Assembly: GCA_030627475.1 (NCBI GenBank)
Contig: DAOURZ010000009.1
Coordinates: 1-13,687, forward strand
Length of the DNA stretch: 13,687 nt
DNA from: Deltaproteobacteria bacterium
Lineage (GTDB): Bacteria; Desulfobacterota; Desulfobacteria; Desulfobacterales; ETH-SRB1
Direction of reading: 5' to 3'
The number at the start of each line of letters is the position of its first letter. Within the stretch, counting starts at the first letter, position 1. Below the pieces are notes generated by a model. It was not told the DNA's origin, made no database searches, and saw only the letters and a program-made list of their open reading frames with translations. Below are positions 6,211 to 13,687 of this stretch, piece after piece. Position numbers and translations under genes: made by a program.

Positions 6211-6873
6211 ATGCGATTGACCGATTGTTTTATAGAACTTATTGCCTACACAACATATTTTTTGAAGGCGGTAGCCAGGAAACAACCTTCCTTTGATCAG
6301 GTTCAGGCCGATTTTCAACGCCTGATCGCAAAAAGTCAAGAGAGTTTCAATAATAGTACTTTCTCTCAGGAGGATTACGACCTGGCACGCTTTGCCATTT
6401 TTGCATGGGTTGATGAGGCTATTTTAAACTCTTCATGGAAAGAAAAACATCAATGGCAGGGTGAACAACTTCAGCGCATTTATTATCAGACTGCCGATGC
6501 AGGGGAGATTTTCTTTGATCGTTTAAATACTCTTGGCCTGCATCAAAGAGATGTGAGAGAAATCTATTACCTCTGTCTATCTATAGGATTTACGGGACGC
6601 TATTGTCATGAAGGAGACGAATACCTTCTGGAGCAATTAAAAACATCGAATTTAAAACTTCTTACAGGAAGTTCTGTGGGACTTCCTTCTCTTGAAAAAA
6701 AAGAGCTTTTTCCGGAAGCGTATTCTATTGAGTCTAAGGAGATTATTTCTCCTGAAGGGAAAAAACGCTTCTCAACTTTTACGATTCTTTGTCTTGGGGC
6801 CCCTGTTCTCCTTTACTCTGTTTTATTTTTGATTTACAGGTTTGTTTTGAATAATATAGGAAAAGTTTATTAA
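6211..6873 (+). CDS. tssL: T6SS inner-membrane protein TssL (DotU family)
   Basis: TssL (DotU, IcmH) is a tail-anchored inner-membrane protein that binds TssM and the baseplate. The cytoplasmic domain covers about residues 1-185 with the family hallmarks LARFAIFAWVDEAIL (58-72), W76 and GFTGRY (126-131). One membrane helix follows, about residues 189-214 (TILCLGAPVLLYSVLFLIYR), and then a very short periplasmic tail. There is no C-terminal OmpA-like peptidoglycan-binding extension, so any cell-wall anchoring would need another protein. The 220-residue length is normal for the short form. It starts 2 bases after tssK and ends 4 bases before tssM. Confidence 0.96.
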   Translation: MRLTDCFIELIAYTTYFLKAVARKQPSFDQVQADFQRLIAKSQESFNNSTFSQEDYDLARFAIFAWVDEAILNSSWKEKHQWQGEQLQRIYYQTADAGEIFFDRLNTLGLHQRDVREIYYLCLSIGFTGRYCHEGDEYLLEQLKTSNLKLLTGSSVGLPSLEKKELFPEAYSIESKEIISPEGKKRFSTFTILCLGAPVLLYSVLFLIYRFVLNNIGKVY

Positions 6874-6877
6874 GCAG

Positions 6878-9800
6878 ATGAAACAGATTTTTTTAAAAAT
6901 TCTTAAAGTCTTTCTTGTTATAGCAGTAATTTTACTGACTCTTCTTCTATTCTTTGGAATCGTCCTTGTTCTTGGTTTGACCTGGTGGGCAGGACTTTTT
7001 ATTTTGCTGGGCATTGCAGGTATAGGGCTTGGCTTGCTCTTTTTAAGAAAGATATGGTTAAAACGTCGGGAACAGCATTTTGTTGACCGGATTATTGAGC
7101 AGGATGATTCCTTTTTGAGAACCATGGAGGATAAAGAGAAGGAGCGTTCAAGAGAACTTCAGTCTCGCTGGAAAGAGGCCATGGAGGCTCTCAAATCTTC
7201 TCACTTGAAAAAATATGGCAATCCTCTTTATGTGCTTCCGTGGTATATGGTGATCGGAGAAAGTGGCTCCGGCAAAACCACGGCAATTAAAAGTGCGGAT
7301 CTTTCTTCTCCGTTTGCAGATGTCAGCCGAATTTCGGGTATTTCAGGAACAAAGAATTGTGATTGGTGGTTTTTTGAACAAGCCATTATTATTGATACAG
7401 CCGGCAGGTATAGCATCCCTGTCGATGAAGGCCGTGATAAAGAGGAATGGCAGAAATTCCTCACCCTTTTAGTCAAATACAGAAAAAAAGAATCTCTCAA
7501 TGGCCTTATTGTTACCATTCCGGCTGACAAGTTGCTTGGCGCCGACCATGAAGCTCTTGAGAAAGATGGTCAAAGCATCCGTCGCCGCATTGATGAATTA
7601 ATGCGGGTTCTGGGTACAAAATTTCCGGTATACTTACTTGTGACCAAATGTGACTTGATTCAGGGTATGACTCAATTTTGTGATCATCTTCCGGATAAAA
7701 GCCTTGAACAGGCCATGGGGTTTATGAATCATGATCTGTCAACAGATATAGTTGCCTTTGTCGATCGTGCTATGCATACAATAGGAGATCGTCTGCGAAA
7801 CCTCCGACTGCTCTTTTGCCATAAGGTCGAGTCCATTGGCACTGATCCGGGCAGCCTTCTTTTTCCTGAAGAGTTTGAGAAAATAAAATCCGGCTTTAAT
7901 CCTTTTATTAAAGGGGCCTTTTGGGAAAATCCCTACCAGGAGACTCCACTTTTAAGAGGTCTTTTCTTTAGCAGCGGGCGACAGGAAGGGAGCCCTTATT
8001 CACATTTTTTGCAATCTCTCGGCCTTATTGAAGAAAGAGAGGTTTTGCCTGGAACGAATAATGGCTTGTTTCTGCACGATTTTTTTGGTCAGATTCTACC
8101 TGATGACAGAAGCCTGTTTGTCCCTACCCAGCGGAAACTTGAATGGAGCCTGCTGACCAGAAATCTTGGTCTGGCTTCATGGGTTGCTGTGATAGTTGCC
8201 CTTTGTGGTTTATTGAGTTTTTCTTTTGTAAAAAATCTCATGACCATGAAAGAAGTTTCTCAAGAGTTTTCAAAACCTCTTATATTACAGGGGGAAATCC
8301 TGACAGATGTGATTATCATGGATCACTTTCGGCAGGCGCTTTTGAAAGTGGAAAAGGAGAATCGTAACTGGTGGATTCCCAGATTCGGGTTGAATGAAAG
8401 TAATGATATTGAGATTCGACTTAAGGAGAAGTATTGCAAACAGTTTAAGGATGGTTTTCTGGTCTCTTTTGATAAACAGATGGGGGACAGGATAGTAAAC
8501 TTTTCTGATTCCACTCCCGATGAGGTTATCGGCCAACACGTAGTCTACCTCGCAAGACGTATCAATCTTTTGCGCGCCCGCTTGCAAGCTGAAAGCCTTG
8601 AAACACTCAAATCCATGCCTCAGCCTTCTTATAAACCTGTCGTTTTGATGGCAGATCAAAAGATTATATCTGAGATAAGACAGCGGTTTGCCAACCAGTA
8701 TCTTTATAATCTGGCCTGGCACATTGATTTGAGCAGTCTTAACAAGGAAATGAATAATTTGCAGGTCTGGTTAAAACATATATTAACTTTAAAGGGAGTC
8801 GATCTCGGATGGCTTGTCACACTGGTAAATGCAGATGAATCTCTGTCGTATGTAACTCTGAAAGATTTCTGGAAAGGCAGCCTGTCAGCTTCACATGAAA
8901 TAAGCGTGCCTTCGGCTTTTACTCTTAAAGGAAGAGAGAAGATTGATTTGTTTCTTGAAGAAATGGAATCTGCTCTTTTTGATCCTTTTATTATAGCAGG
9001 TCAAAAACTTGAATTTCAAGCCTGGTATCGTAAGGCTTATTTTAAAGCCTGGTACAATTTTGCTCTTGTTTTTCCAAAAGGCGTTGAAAGGCTTGAGGGA
9101 AGAAAAGAGTGGAAACAAATGGCAGCAAGAATGGCAATTGATCAAGGCCCGTATTTTGCCATTATAAACAGAATGGCGATTGAACTGAAACCTCTATTAA
9201 CAGACAGGGATGTTCCTTCATGGGTTGAGCGTATTTACGAGTTTCAATCTACCAAGACAAAAGCAGGTATGATAAAGCTTGAAAGCAATGGAGCCCTGGC
9301 AAAAGTTGCAAGCAAAGGGAAAACCATTATTTCCGGATTAGAAAAGAAGATCGACAAAACCAGGGGCAAAAAAACTCCGGAGTCTCCGTTGCTATCTGCA
9401 AAAGCGTTTCAGGAATATCAAAGTGCGCTGGCCGAGGTTACGCCGGCGGCTGCTTCAAAAACGACAGCTTACCATATGGCCGCCCAGGTTTTTAATGAAG
9501 ATCCGGCTACTATTAAATCTCCTTTTTTTGTTGCCCGCAGAGCCTGTGATAAGCTCAGTGTTTCGATGCCCGCCAGCAAGTCATTCGACGATGACAGGAT
9601 CTTCTGGGCACTAGTAACCGGCCCTCTTGATTATTTATGGAGTTTTGTTTGCTCGGAAACTGCTTGCTATCTTCAGGACCTTTGGGAAAAGGAAGTTTTG
9701 GTGGAAATCCAGGGAGTATCTGATCAAAAAACCTTAAACCGGATCCTTTTGGGCAGGGATGGTTATGCTGTAAAATCCGTGAATAGGCCAGCCGCACCAT

Positions 9801-10363
9801 TTGTCAGCAGAAGTCCACGAAAAGGTTATTATGCAAAACAGGTGCTGGACAGAAGCATACCTTTTGATAGTTCTTTTTTTTCTTTTTTGACCAAAGGCTC
9901 CCAAATAGTAAAACTTGTAAAAGCAAATTATACAGTCTCAATCAAAGGGCTGCCCACTGATACAAATCGGAAAGCCCAGATAAGACCACATGCAACCCGT
10001 CTTGAACTTCAGTGCCCGGACAAGGTCCAAAAGTTGATCAATTTCCATTACCCTGTGAAAAAGAACTTTAGGTGGTCACCCGAAAGCTGTGGAGATGTTA
10101 TTTTCCAAATTGAAGTAGGCGACCTTGTGTTGACTAAAAAGTATACGGGTTATCAAGCATTCTCTAAATTTTTAAAGGATTTCGCAGATGGACAGCGAAC
10201 TTTTTATTCAAAGGAATTTCCTGAGTATCAGGCAGCCCTCAAACGTTTGGGAATCAGATATATCAAGGTTAATTATCAGTTCAACGGTCACAAGCCGATT
10301 ATAACGCTACTTACAACTGATCCCGGAAAAGCGCCAGGAAATATCGCAAAATGCTGGAATTAG
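6878..10363 (+). CDS. tssM: T6SS inner-membrane ATPase-like protein TssM (IcmF family)
   Basis: TssM (IcmF, VasK) is the large inner-membrane component that spans the periplasm to TssJ and forms the channel with TssL. The 1161-residue length is typical. Two N-terminal membrane helices lie at about residues 5-33 and 36-56. The cytoplasmic domain has a complete Walker A (GESGSGKT, 127-134), a Walker-B-like IIIDTAGRY (170-178) and a TKCD motif (256-259), so nucleotide binding seems retained, whereas some TssM proteins have lost it. A third membrane helix lies at about 430-452, followed by a periplasmic domain of about 700 residues. The C-terminal beta-rich region (about 1000-1161) corresponds to the TssJ-binding part. 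Its end overlaps the tagF start by 13 bases, suggesting translational coupling. No truncation is visible. Confidence 0.97.
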   Translation: MKQIFLKILKVFLVIAVILLTLLLFFGIVLVLGLTWWAGLFILLGIAGIGLGLLFLRKIWLKRREQHFVDRIIEQDDSFLRTMEDKEKERSRELQSRWKEAMEALKSSHLKKYGNPLYVLPWYMVIGESGSGKTTAIKSADLSSPFADVSRISGISGTKNCDWWFFEQAIIIDTAGRYSIPVDEGRDKEEWQKFLTLLVKYRKKESLNGLIVTIPADKLLGADHEALEKDGQSIRRRIDELMRVLGTKFPVYLLVTKCDLIQGMTQFCDHLPDKSLEQAMGFMNHDLSTDIVAFVDRAMHTIGDRLRNLRLLFCHKVESIGTDPGSLLFPEEFEKIKSGFNPFIKGAFWENPYQETPLLRGLFFSSGRQEGSPYSHFLQSLGLIEEREVLPGTNNGLFLHDFFGQILPDDRSLFVPTQRKLEWSLLTRNLGLASWVAVIVALCGLLSFSFVKNLMTMKEVSQEFSKPLILQGEILTDVIIMDHFRQALLKVEKENRNWWIPRFGLNESNDIEIRLKEKYCKQFKDGFLVSFDKQMGDRIVNFSDSTPDEVIGQHVVYLARRINLLRARLQAESLETLKSMPQPSYKPVVLMADQKIISEIRQRFANQYLYNLAWHIDLSSLNKEMNNLQVWLKHILTLKGVDLGWLVTLVNADESLSYVTLKDFWKGSLSASHEISVPSAFTLKGREKIDLFLEEMESALFDPFIIAGQKLEFQAWYRKAYFKAWYNFALVFPKGVERLEGRKEWKQMAARMAIDQGPYFAIINRMAIELKPLLTDRDVPSWVERIYEFQSTKTKAGMIKLESNGALAKVASKGKTIISGLEKKIDKTRGKKTPESPLLSAKAFQEYQSALAEVTPAAASKTTAYHMAAQVFNEDPATIKSPFFVARRACDKLSVSMPASKSFDDDRIFWALVTGPLDYLWSFVCSETACYLQDLWEKEVLVEIQGVSDQKTLNRILLGRDGYAVKSVNRPAAPFVSRSPRKGYYAKQVLDRSIPFDSSFFSFLTKGSQIVKLVKANYTVSIKGLPTDTNRKAQIRPHATRLELQCPDKVQKLINFHYPVKKNFRWSPESCGDVIFQIEVGDLVLTKKYTGYQAFSKFLKDFADGQRTFYSKEFPEYQAALKRLGIRYIKVNYQFNGHKPIITLLTTDPGKAPGNIAKCWN

Positions 10364-10899
10364 TAAAATCAAAGCGTTCCTGGAACTGGGCAGCCTGGGG
10401 CAAGCATCCCGTGGTCAGAGACTATTTCAGAGTTGGTTCAGACAATCCGCTTTTAAAGGCATTTTTTGATTGGGTTGAAACAGGTTATAGTATGTTATGC
10501 CCAAAACGTGACCATTCTTCAAATTGCTATTCATGGCGCTTTTGGGCCGGAGGTTCCGAGAAAAATAACATTGTTTGCGGTGTCGTAAGGGACAGCAGTG
10601 ACAGTCTTGGCCGGTCATATCCGCTTTTGATTATCGGAACCGGTCCTCTGCAAAAATGGGATGATCACTGGGATGTTTTACCTCTTGCCTGTGAAAAGAC
10701 CTGGAGTCATTTAGAGTATCTGATCACAAAAAGATTCCTGGATTTTAAACACATGGAAGATGGAGTCCGAATCATAAAGCCACCTTCTTCCAACTGGTCG
10801 GAGTTTACAAATCAAAGAGATAGCGGATTTAAGTGTTTTTCCAATCACAAATTATTTCACCGGGATCCTGAAGTCATAAAAAAAGAGCCGATAGCTTGA
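10351..10899 (+). CDS. tagF: T6SS-associated regulator TagF, N-terminal part (frame 1)
   Basis: TagF is a cytoplasmic post-translational repressor of the T6SS that works with the Fha/TagH and kinase pathway. This frame encodes 182 residues with the family's opening WGKHPVVRDYFRVG (16-29; family pattern GK-x-P-x-RGDF) and the signature GVVRDSSDSLGRSYPLLI (77-94). The frame closes at 10897-10899, but residues typical of the TagF C-terminus continue in the -1 frame, which is open from 10872. The switch point coincides with the A7 run at 10878-10884. The last residues here (EPIA after KK) are therefore probably not native unless two products are made. The start overlaps the end of tssM by 13 bases. 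TagF identity is strong; the integrity of the gene is uncertain. Confidence 0.88.
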   Translation: MLELVKSKRSWNWAAWGKHPVVRDYFRVGSDNPLLKAFFDWVETGYSMLCPKRDHSSNCYSWRFWAGGSEKNNIVCGVVRDSSDSLGRSYPLLIIGTGPLQKWDDHWDVLPLACEKTWSHLEYLITKRFLDFKHMEDGVRIIKPPSSNWSEFTNQRDSGFKCFSNHKLFHRDPEVIKKEPIA

Positions 10900-11123
10900 C
10901 AAAAAAGACTCAATGTTTTGTTCCGCTCGACAGAGTATTGTTCAATGATCCGATTACATTGGTATGTTTATGGCATTTCTCCTTAAAATCACGTCTTCGG
11001 AAAATTCCAAATGCAGTCTTTATGGGTGGTGTTCCGGATGATAGTTATCTTGCTGTTTTTAAACGACCTTTAGTTCCGGCTGATTTCGTTCGGTTATGGT
11101 CAAACAAGCCATTGAGTCGATAA
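10872..11123 (+). CDS. tagF: TagF C-terminal part in the -1 frame
   Basis: This frame is open from 10872 to the stop at 11123 and continues TagF. It reads FVPLDRVLFNDPITLVCLWH, then NAVFMGGVPDDSYLAVF, then PADFVRLWS, which fits the TagF C-terminal pattern of an SLWW-like strand and a GLP-x-P-x-x-F-like ending. It lacks a good start of its own: a TTG at 10896 overlaps the upstream TGA (TTGA), giving 75 residues with only a weak AGAG upstream. A -1 shift on the A7 run would join both parts into about 260 residues. Whether it is expressed by frameshifting, by reinitiation, or not at all cannot be told from sequence. Confidence 0.72.
   Translation, partial: SHKKRADSLTKKTQCFVPLDRVLFNDPITLVCLWHFSLKSRLRKIPNAVFMGGVPDDSYLAVFKRPLVPADFVRLWSNKPLSR
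10878..10884 (+). promoter_or_regulatory. Candidate -1 ribosomal slippery heptamer in tagF
   Basis: The tagF frame reads ATA AAA AAA GAG, so the heptamer A_AAA_AAA is in exact X_XXY_YYZ phase. Slipping back one base gives AGA GCC GAT and enters the frame holding the TagF C-terminus; the first-frame stop comes 12 bases later. Only a weak stem (GAGC/GCTT) follows and no strong upstream Shine-Dalgarno-like stimulator is visible. Poly-A tracts are also common sites of indels and sequencing error. Confidence 0.45.
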
Positions 11124-11131
11124 ATCGGGTG

Positions 11132-11158
11132 ATAAGAAACGAGGGCTACGTTTCTTAT
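11132..11158. terminator. Hairpin between convergent tagF and acetyltransferase genes
   Basis: ATAAGAAACG (11132-11141) and CGTTTCTTAT (11149-11158) form a perfect 10-bp stem with a 7-base loop. It lies 8 bases after the tagF frame stop and overlaps the last codons of the convergent acetyltransferase gene. Its location fits a bidirectional terminator, but neither side has a clear T-run and the stem is AT-rich, so termination efficiency is doubtful. Confidence 0.5.
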
Positions 11159-11619
11159 AGTTCTTTCATCATTGCTATTTCATCGCAGTCAGGAAATTTT
11201 ACACACAGTAAACAATCTCCCCATATTTTGAGAGGAAGGTCTGATCTGGGTATTTTCATAAAACCGTATTTCTCGAAAAATTCCGGTTGGTAGGTAAGTG
11301 TAAATACTTTTTTTATATTAAAGTCTTTTGCCTCGGCAAGAATCGCCTCAGATAGTTGAGAACCGATTCCCTTCCTTAGATAATCAGGATGCACGGCCAA
11401 TGAGCGTATTTCTGCAAGATCCTCCCAGCAGAACTGCAAAGCACAGCAGCCCAATACTCTTTCTTCATCTTTATTATTATTATCCACCCATACAGAGAAA
11501 TCCCGTAAATGGTCATAAAGTTCACTCAGGGGACGGGGAAGAAGTTCACCTTTTTTGCCGTAGTCCTGAAGAAGACCATGAATTGCTTTTATATCTTTTA
11601 TATTTGCCTTTCTGATCAT
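11155..11619 (-). CDS. argA: GNAT-family acetyltransferase, probable short N-acetylglutamate synthase
   Basis: This 154-residue single-domain GNAT protein probably transfers acetyl from acetyl-CoA to the amino group of glutamate, the first step of arginine synthesis. Visible features are the N-terminal strand MIRKANIKDIKAIHGLL, LPRPLSELYDHLRDF (27-41), and EIRSLAVHPDY (70-80) leading to the CoA pyrophosphate loop LRKGIG (81-86). TLTYQPEFFEKYGF (107-120) and the LPLKIWGDCLLCVKF segment (128-142) follow. The LPR and FFEKYGF motifs plus the W-x-x-C-x-x-C ending are typical of the short stand-alone NAGS group, as opposed to kinase-fused ArgA. It is the last gene of the minus-strand group, 55 bases after the cysteine desulfurase gene. 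GNAT identity is firm; substrate assignment is by family pattern. Confidence 0.78.
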   Translation of the reverse strand: MIRKANIKDIKAIHGLLQDYGKKGELLPRPLSELYDHLRDFSVWVDNNNKDEERVLGCCALQFCWEDLAEIRSLAVHPDYLRKGIGSQLSEAILAEAKDFNIKKVFTLTYQPEFFEKYGFMKIPRSDLPLKIWGDCLLCVKFPDCDEIAMMKEL

Positions 11620-11639
11620 AGTAATAAAAGTTTCCTGGA

Positions 11640-11663
11640 TAGAATTATTGTACTATAATTCTA
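11640..11663. promoter_or_regulatory. 24-bp AT-rich palindrome upstream of the acetyltransferase gene
   Basis: TAGAATTAT (11640-11648) and ATAATTCTA (11655-11663) are perfect 9-bp arms around TGTACT, whose core GTAC is itself palindromic. The element sits in the 55-base gap before the probable argA start on the minus strand, overlapping a -10-like TACAAT on that strand. It could be an operator, for example for an arginine regulator, or a weak attenuating hairpin after the desulfurase gene. Its sequence does not closely match the ARG box I know, so the regulator is unknown. Confidence 0.45.
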
Positions 11664-11674
11664 ATTGGTTAGAG

Positions 11675-12838
11675 TTAAGATTGACTATTCCGTTCCTTAT
11701 TCACAGCAACAGAAATTACCTCAATAGCTTTATCAATTTCGTCACCGGTTGTCATTCTTCCTGTGCTAAACCTTAACGTTCCCTTTGCCCAGTCCCCATG
11801 AACTCCCATCGCCTTCAGCACATGTGAAATATCCACCCCGTCCGAATGGCATGCCGCACCTGGGGAAGCAGCAATATCCAGCCCTATTTCATCAAGTATT
11901 CTATTGGCTATCAAACCTTTAAATGAAAGATTGAGAGTATTGGGTACCCGTTTTTCAGCATGACCATTCAACTTTATATTTTCAACTCTTTTTTTTAATC
12001 CTTCATAAAGCATATCCCTCATTTTCTTCATATGCTTCATGTTATTTTCCAAAGAATTCTTTGCAATTTTACACGCCTGACCCAGCCCAACGATACCCGG
12101 CACATTCTCCGTTCCTGCTCTTAATCCCATTTCCTGGCCGGCACCATGATGAAACCTGTCTAACACCGCTGATTTTCTGACATAAAGTACTCCTATTCCT
12201 TTAGGTGCATACATTTTGTGTCCTGCAATGGAAAGCAGGTCTACTCCGAGTTCAGGGACATTTGCAGAAATTTTGCCAATGGATTGAGCCGCATCCGTGT
12301 GCATTACTATTCCGCATTCCCTAGCCAGCGCTGCAATTTCTTTTACAGGCTGAATAGTTCCTACCTCATTATTAGCATGCATGATTGAAATAAGTATTGT
12401 ATCAGGCCTTATTGCTTTTTTAACATCCGAGACATTTACAAGACCATCCTTGTCAACAGGTAAATAAGTGATTTCAAAACCATTTTTTTCAAGGAAGCCA
12501 CACACATCAAGCACTGCTGAATGTTCAATTTGAGAAGTAATGATATGCTTGCCCTTGTGCCGCAAAGCCCGTGCAACACCTTTAATAGCAAAATTGTTTG
12601 CTTCAGTGCCTCCGCTGGTAAAAATAATTTCTTCAGACTTACAACTAAGTAATGAAGCAACCTGGCTGCGGGCATCTTCCACTGCTTTTTTAGCTATAAT
12701 TCCATACCGGTGGGTACTTGATGGATTACCGAAATGTTTTTCAAAAAACGGTCTCATAGCATCCAGAACATCAGGATCCACGGGGGTAGAAGCATTATAA
12801 TCCAGATATACAGACTTTGTCGTTATATAACGATTCAT
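11675..12838 (-). CDS. Group I cysteine desulfurase (IscS/NifS family)
   Basis: This PLP enzyme removes sulfur from L-cysteine as an enzyme-bound persulfide, giving alanine, and supplies Fe-S cluster and tRNA thiolation pathways. All key features are present in 387 residues: YLDYNASTP (11-19), GNPSS (37-41), the PLP-phosphate loop SGGTEANN (75-82), H105 in IEHSA stacking on PLP, D182 and Q185 in HTDAAQS, and the Schiff-base lysine K208 in AGHK. RAGTEN is at 240-245. The catalytic cysteine is C330 in AASPGAACHS, within the longer mobile loop typical of group I. AAGGA (12848-12852, minus strand) lies 9 bases before the start inside the end of menG, so the two are probably translated together. 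No scaffold gene (iscU/nifU) is adjacent, so iscS and nifS cannot be told apart. Confidence 0.95.
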   Translation of the reverse strand: MNRYITTKSVYLDYNASTPVDPDVLDAMRPFFEKHFGNPSSTHRYGIIAKKAVEDARSQVASLLSCKSEEIIFTSGGTEANNFAIKGVARALRHKGKHIITSQIEHSAVLDVCGFLEKNGFEITYLPVDKDGLVNVSDVKKAIRPDTILISIMHANNEVGTIQPVKEIAALARECGIVMHTDAAQSIGKISANVPELGVDLLSIAGHKMYAPKGIGVLYVRKSAVLDRFHHGAGQEMGLRAGTENVPGIVGLGQACKIAKNSLENNMKHMKKMRDMLYEGLKKRVENIKLNGHAEKRVPNTLNLSFKGLIANRILDEIGLDIAASPGAACHSDGVDISHVLKAMGVHGDWAKGTLRFSTGRMTTGDEIDKAIEVISVAVNKERNSQS

Positions 12839-12844
12839 GGTTGT

Positions 12845-13570
12845 CTATCCTTTTTTACAACCCACATGCAGGTTGACGATTCCCATTGTTAAACTTTTCC
12901 ATCTAACATTTATGAACCCCGCTGAACCCATCATTGCAGCAAAACTTTTTGGATCCGGAAACGTAGCAACCGAAGAAGGAAGATACCGGTACGCTTTAAA
13001 GTTCTTTGATAATAACCAGCCTATTAAAGGAAGAAGTATCTTGAAATAAAAAAGATACAATGACGATAATACCCCTTTTTCTGGTGTGGACAGTTCAAGC
13101 ACAAGCAACATTCCCCCTGATTTCAAACTGTCATAAAATATCTTCAGTACCGATGATTTGTCACAAATATTACGAATTCCGAATGCAATAGTTATGGCAT
13201 CAAATGTTTTTTCTTTGAATGGAAGATTAAAGGCATTTCCTGCTAAAAAATAAATGTTGTGGCTGTTTGATTTTATTTTATTTTTTGCAGACATTAGCAT
13301 ATTAACAGAAAAATCAACGCCAAAAATTGAAACATCTGTTCCTTTCTGCCGCAAAATTTCAATTGCGACATCTCCTGTCCCACAAGCTGCATCAAGCAGT
13401 ACTCCATTGTCAGGAACCTTGATCTCTGAGACCATAGTCTTTCTCCAGTAAACATCCTGGCTCAAACTCAAAAGACGATTTAATAAATCATACCTCGGAG
13501 CTATTGATTCAAACATCTCCCTTATAAAAGGCAACTCCATATTCTTCATTGACAACCCCACTTTTTGCAT
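12845..13570 (-). CDS. menG: Demethylmenaquinone methyltransferase (MenG/UbiE family)
   Basis: This class I SAM-dependent methyltransferase carries out the last C-methylation in menaquinone (or ubiquinone) synthesis; menaquinone is expected if the host is an anaerobic deltaproteobacterium. The 241-residue length fits. Visible motifs are FESIAPRYDLLNRLLSL (20-36) with YW at 41-42, the SAM-binding LLDAACGTGDVAI (58-70), D86 after the second strand, LPF at 116-118, FGIRNI (130-135), the GGMLLVLELS signature (152-161), and YRYLPSSVATFP (194-205). The usual H before xxW in the first signature is D here. The start at 13570 has no clear Shine-Dalgarno; M8 at 13549, preceded by GTGGGGT, is a plausible alternative. 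It leads a minus-strand group with the cysteine desulfurase gene 6 bases downstream. Confidence 0.93.
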   Translation of the reverse strand: MQKVGLSMKNMELPFIREMFESIAPRYDLLNRLLSLSQDVYWRKTMVSEIKVPDNGVLLDAACGTGDVAIEILRQKGTDVSIFGVDFSVNMLMSAKNKIKSNSHNIYFLAGNAFNLPFKEKTFDAITIAFGIRNICDKSSVLKIFYDSLKSGGMLLVLELSTPEKGVLSSLYLFYFKILLPLIGWLLSKNFKAYRYLPSSVATFPDPKSFAAMMGSAGFINVRWKSLTMGIVNLHVGCKKG

Positions 13571-13644
13571 TAGATTATTTGTAATAGTTCAGCCAACCAA
13601 GACTATAATACCTGAATTGAGCGATTTCTTACTTGCTTACGCAT

Positions 13645-13660
13645 TCCCGCTTGGGCGGGA
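13645..13660. repeat. Short GC-rich hairpin upstream of menG
   Basis: TCCCGC (13645-13650) and GCGGGA (13655-13660) form a perfect 6-bp stem with loop TTGG, standing out in otherwise AT-rich DNA. A second, overlapping stem GGGAC/GTCTC with loop GAAAA follows. This could be the terminator of a gene beyond the window or a dispersed extragenic palindrome. The remaining bases to 13687 show no gene. Confidence 0.45.
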
Positions 13661-13687
13661 CGAAAAGTCTCGACATATCCATTGGTA

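Noticed and set aside
8285..8722. 145-residue antisense open frame within tssM
   Set aside because: It lies wholly opposite a well-supported coding region, shows no domain signature and is typical of shadow frames.
11328..11615. 95-residue plus-strand open frame opposite the acetyltransferase gene
   Set aside because: It is antisense to a clear GNAT gene, with no motifs and no ribosome-binding site.
13571..13640. Possible menG promoter on the minus strand
   Set aside because: TATTAT- and AATAAT-like -10 words exist but none has a convincing -35 at proper spacing.

Overview
The window looks like a moderately AT-rich Gram-negative chromosome, most plausibly a deltaproteobacterium of the Desulfobacterota (Desulfobacterales-like). 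This is inferred from a myxobacterial-style soluble Ser/Thr kinase, a menaquinone-type MenG methyltransferase, a short single-domain N-acetylglutamate synthase and an AT-leaning type VI secretion (T6SS) locus. No rRNA or other marker fixes the taxonomy.

Positions 12-11123 (+ strand) form one closely packed T6SS block. It opens with a Hanks-type Ser/Thr kinase. After a 209-base gap comes an unrecognised 650-residue protein with three CxxC motifs and three copies of a threonine motif in its tail. Next is a protein resembling the C-terminal domain of TagH/Fha but without an FHA domain. After an interruption comes the membrane-complex cassette tssJ-tssK-tssL-tssM, followed by tagF. The products of tssJKLM build the trans-envelope channel. 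The kinase, the TagH-like protein and TagF are the usual parts of post-translational T6SS control (threonine phosphorylation pathway). The sheath, baseplate, Hcp, VgrG and ClpV genes are not in the window.

Positions about 3832-4274, between the TagH-like gene and tssJ, are an interruption. They hold a perfect 29-bp tandem repeat, an N-terminally truncated HicB antitoxin overlapping a 51-residue HicA toxin whose own C-terminus looks frameshifted, and a nested inverted repeat. This appears to be a decaying toxin-antitoxin module lodged inside the secretion operon.

TagF is split across two reading frames at a run of seven A in exact A_AAA_AAA phase. This may be programmed -1 frameshifting, a recent mutation, a sequencing error, or two coupled cistrons.

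Positions 11155-13570 (- strand) are a housekeeping group transcribed towards the T6SS block: menG, then a group I cysteine desulfurase, then a GNAT-type N-acetylglutamate synthase. A perfect 10-bp-stem hairpin separates the converging ends, and a 24-bp AT-rich palindrome lies between the desulfurase and acetyltransferase genes.

The most interesting items are the phosphothreonine-like triplicate motif in the unknown protein next to the kinase, the split tagF, and the HicBA remnant.
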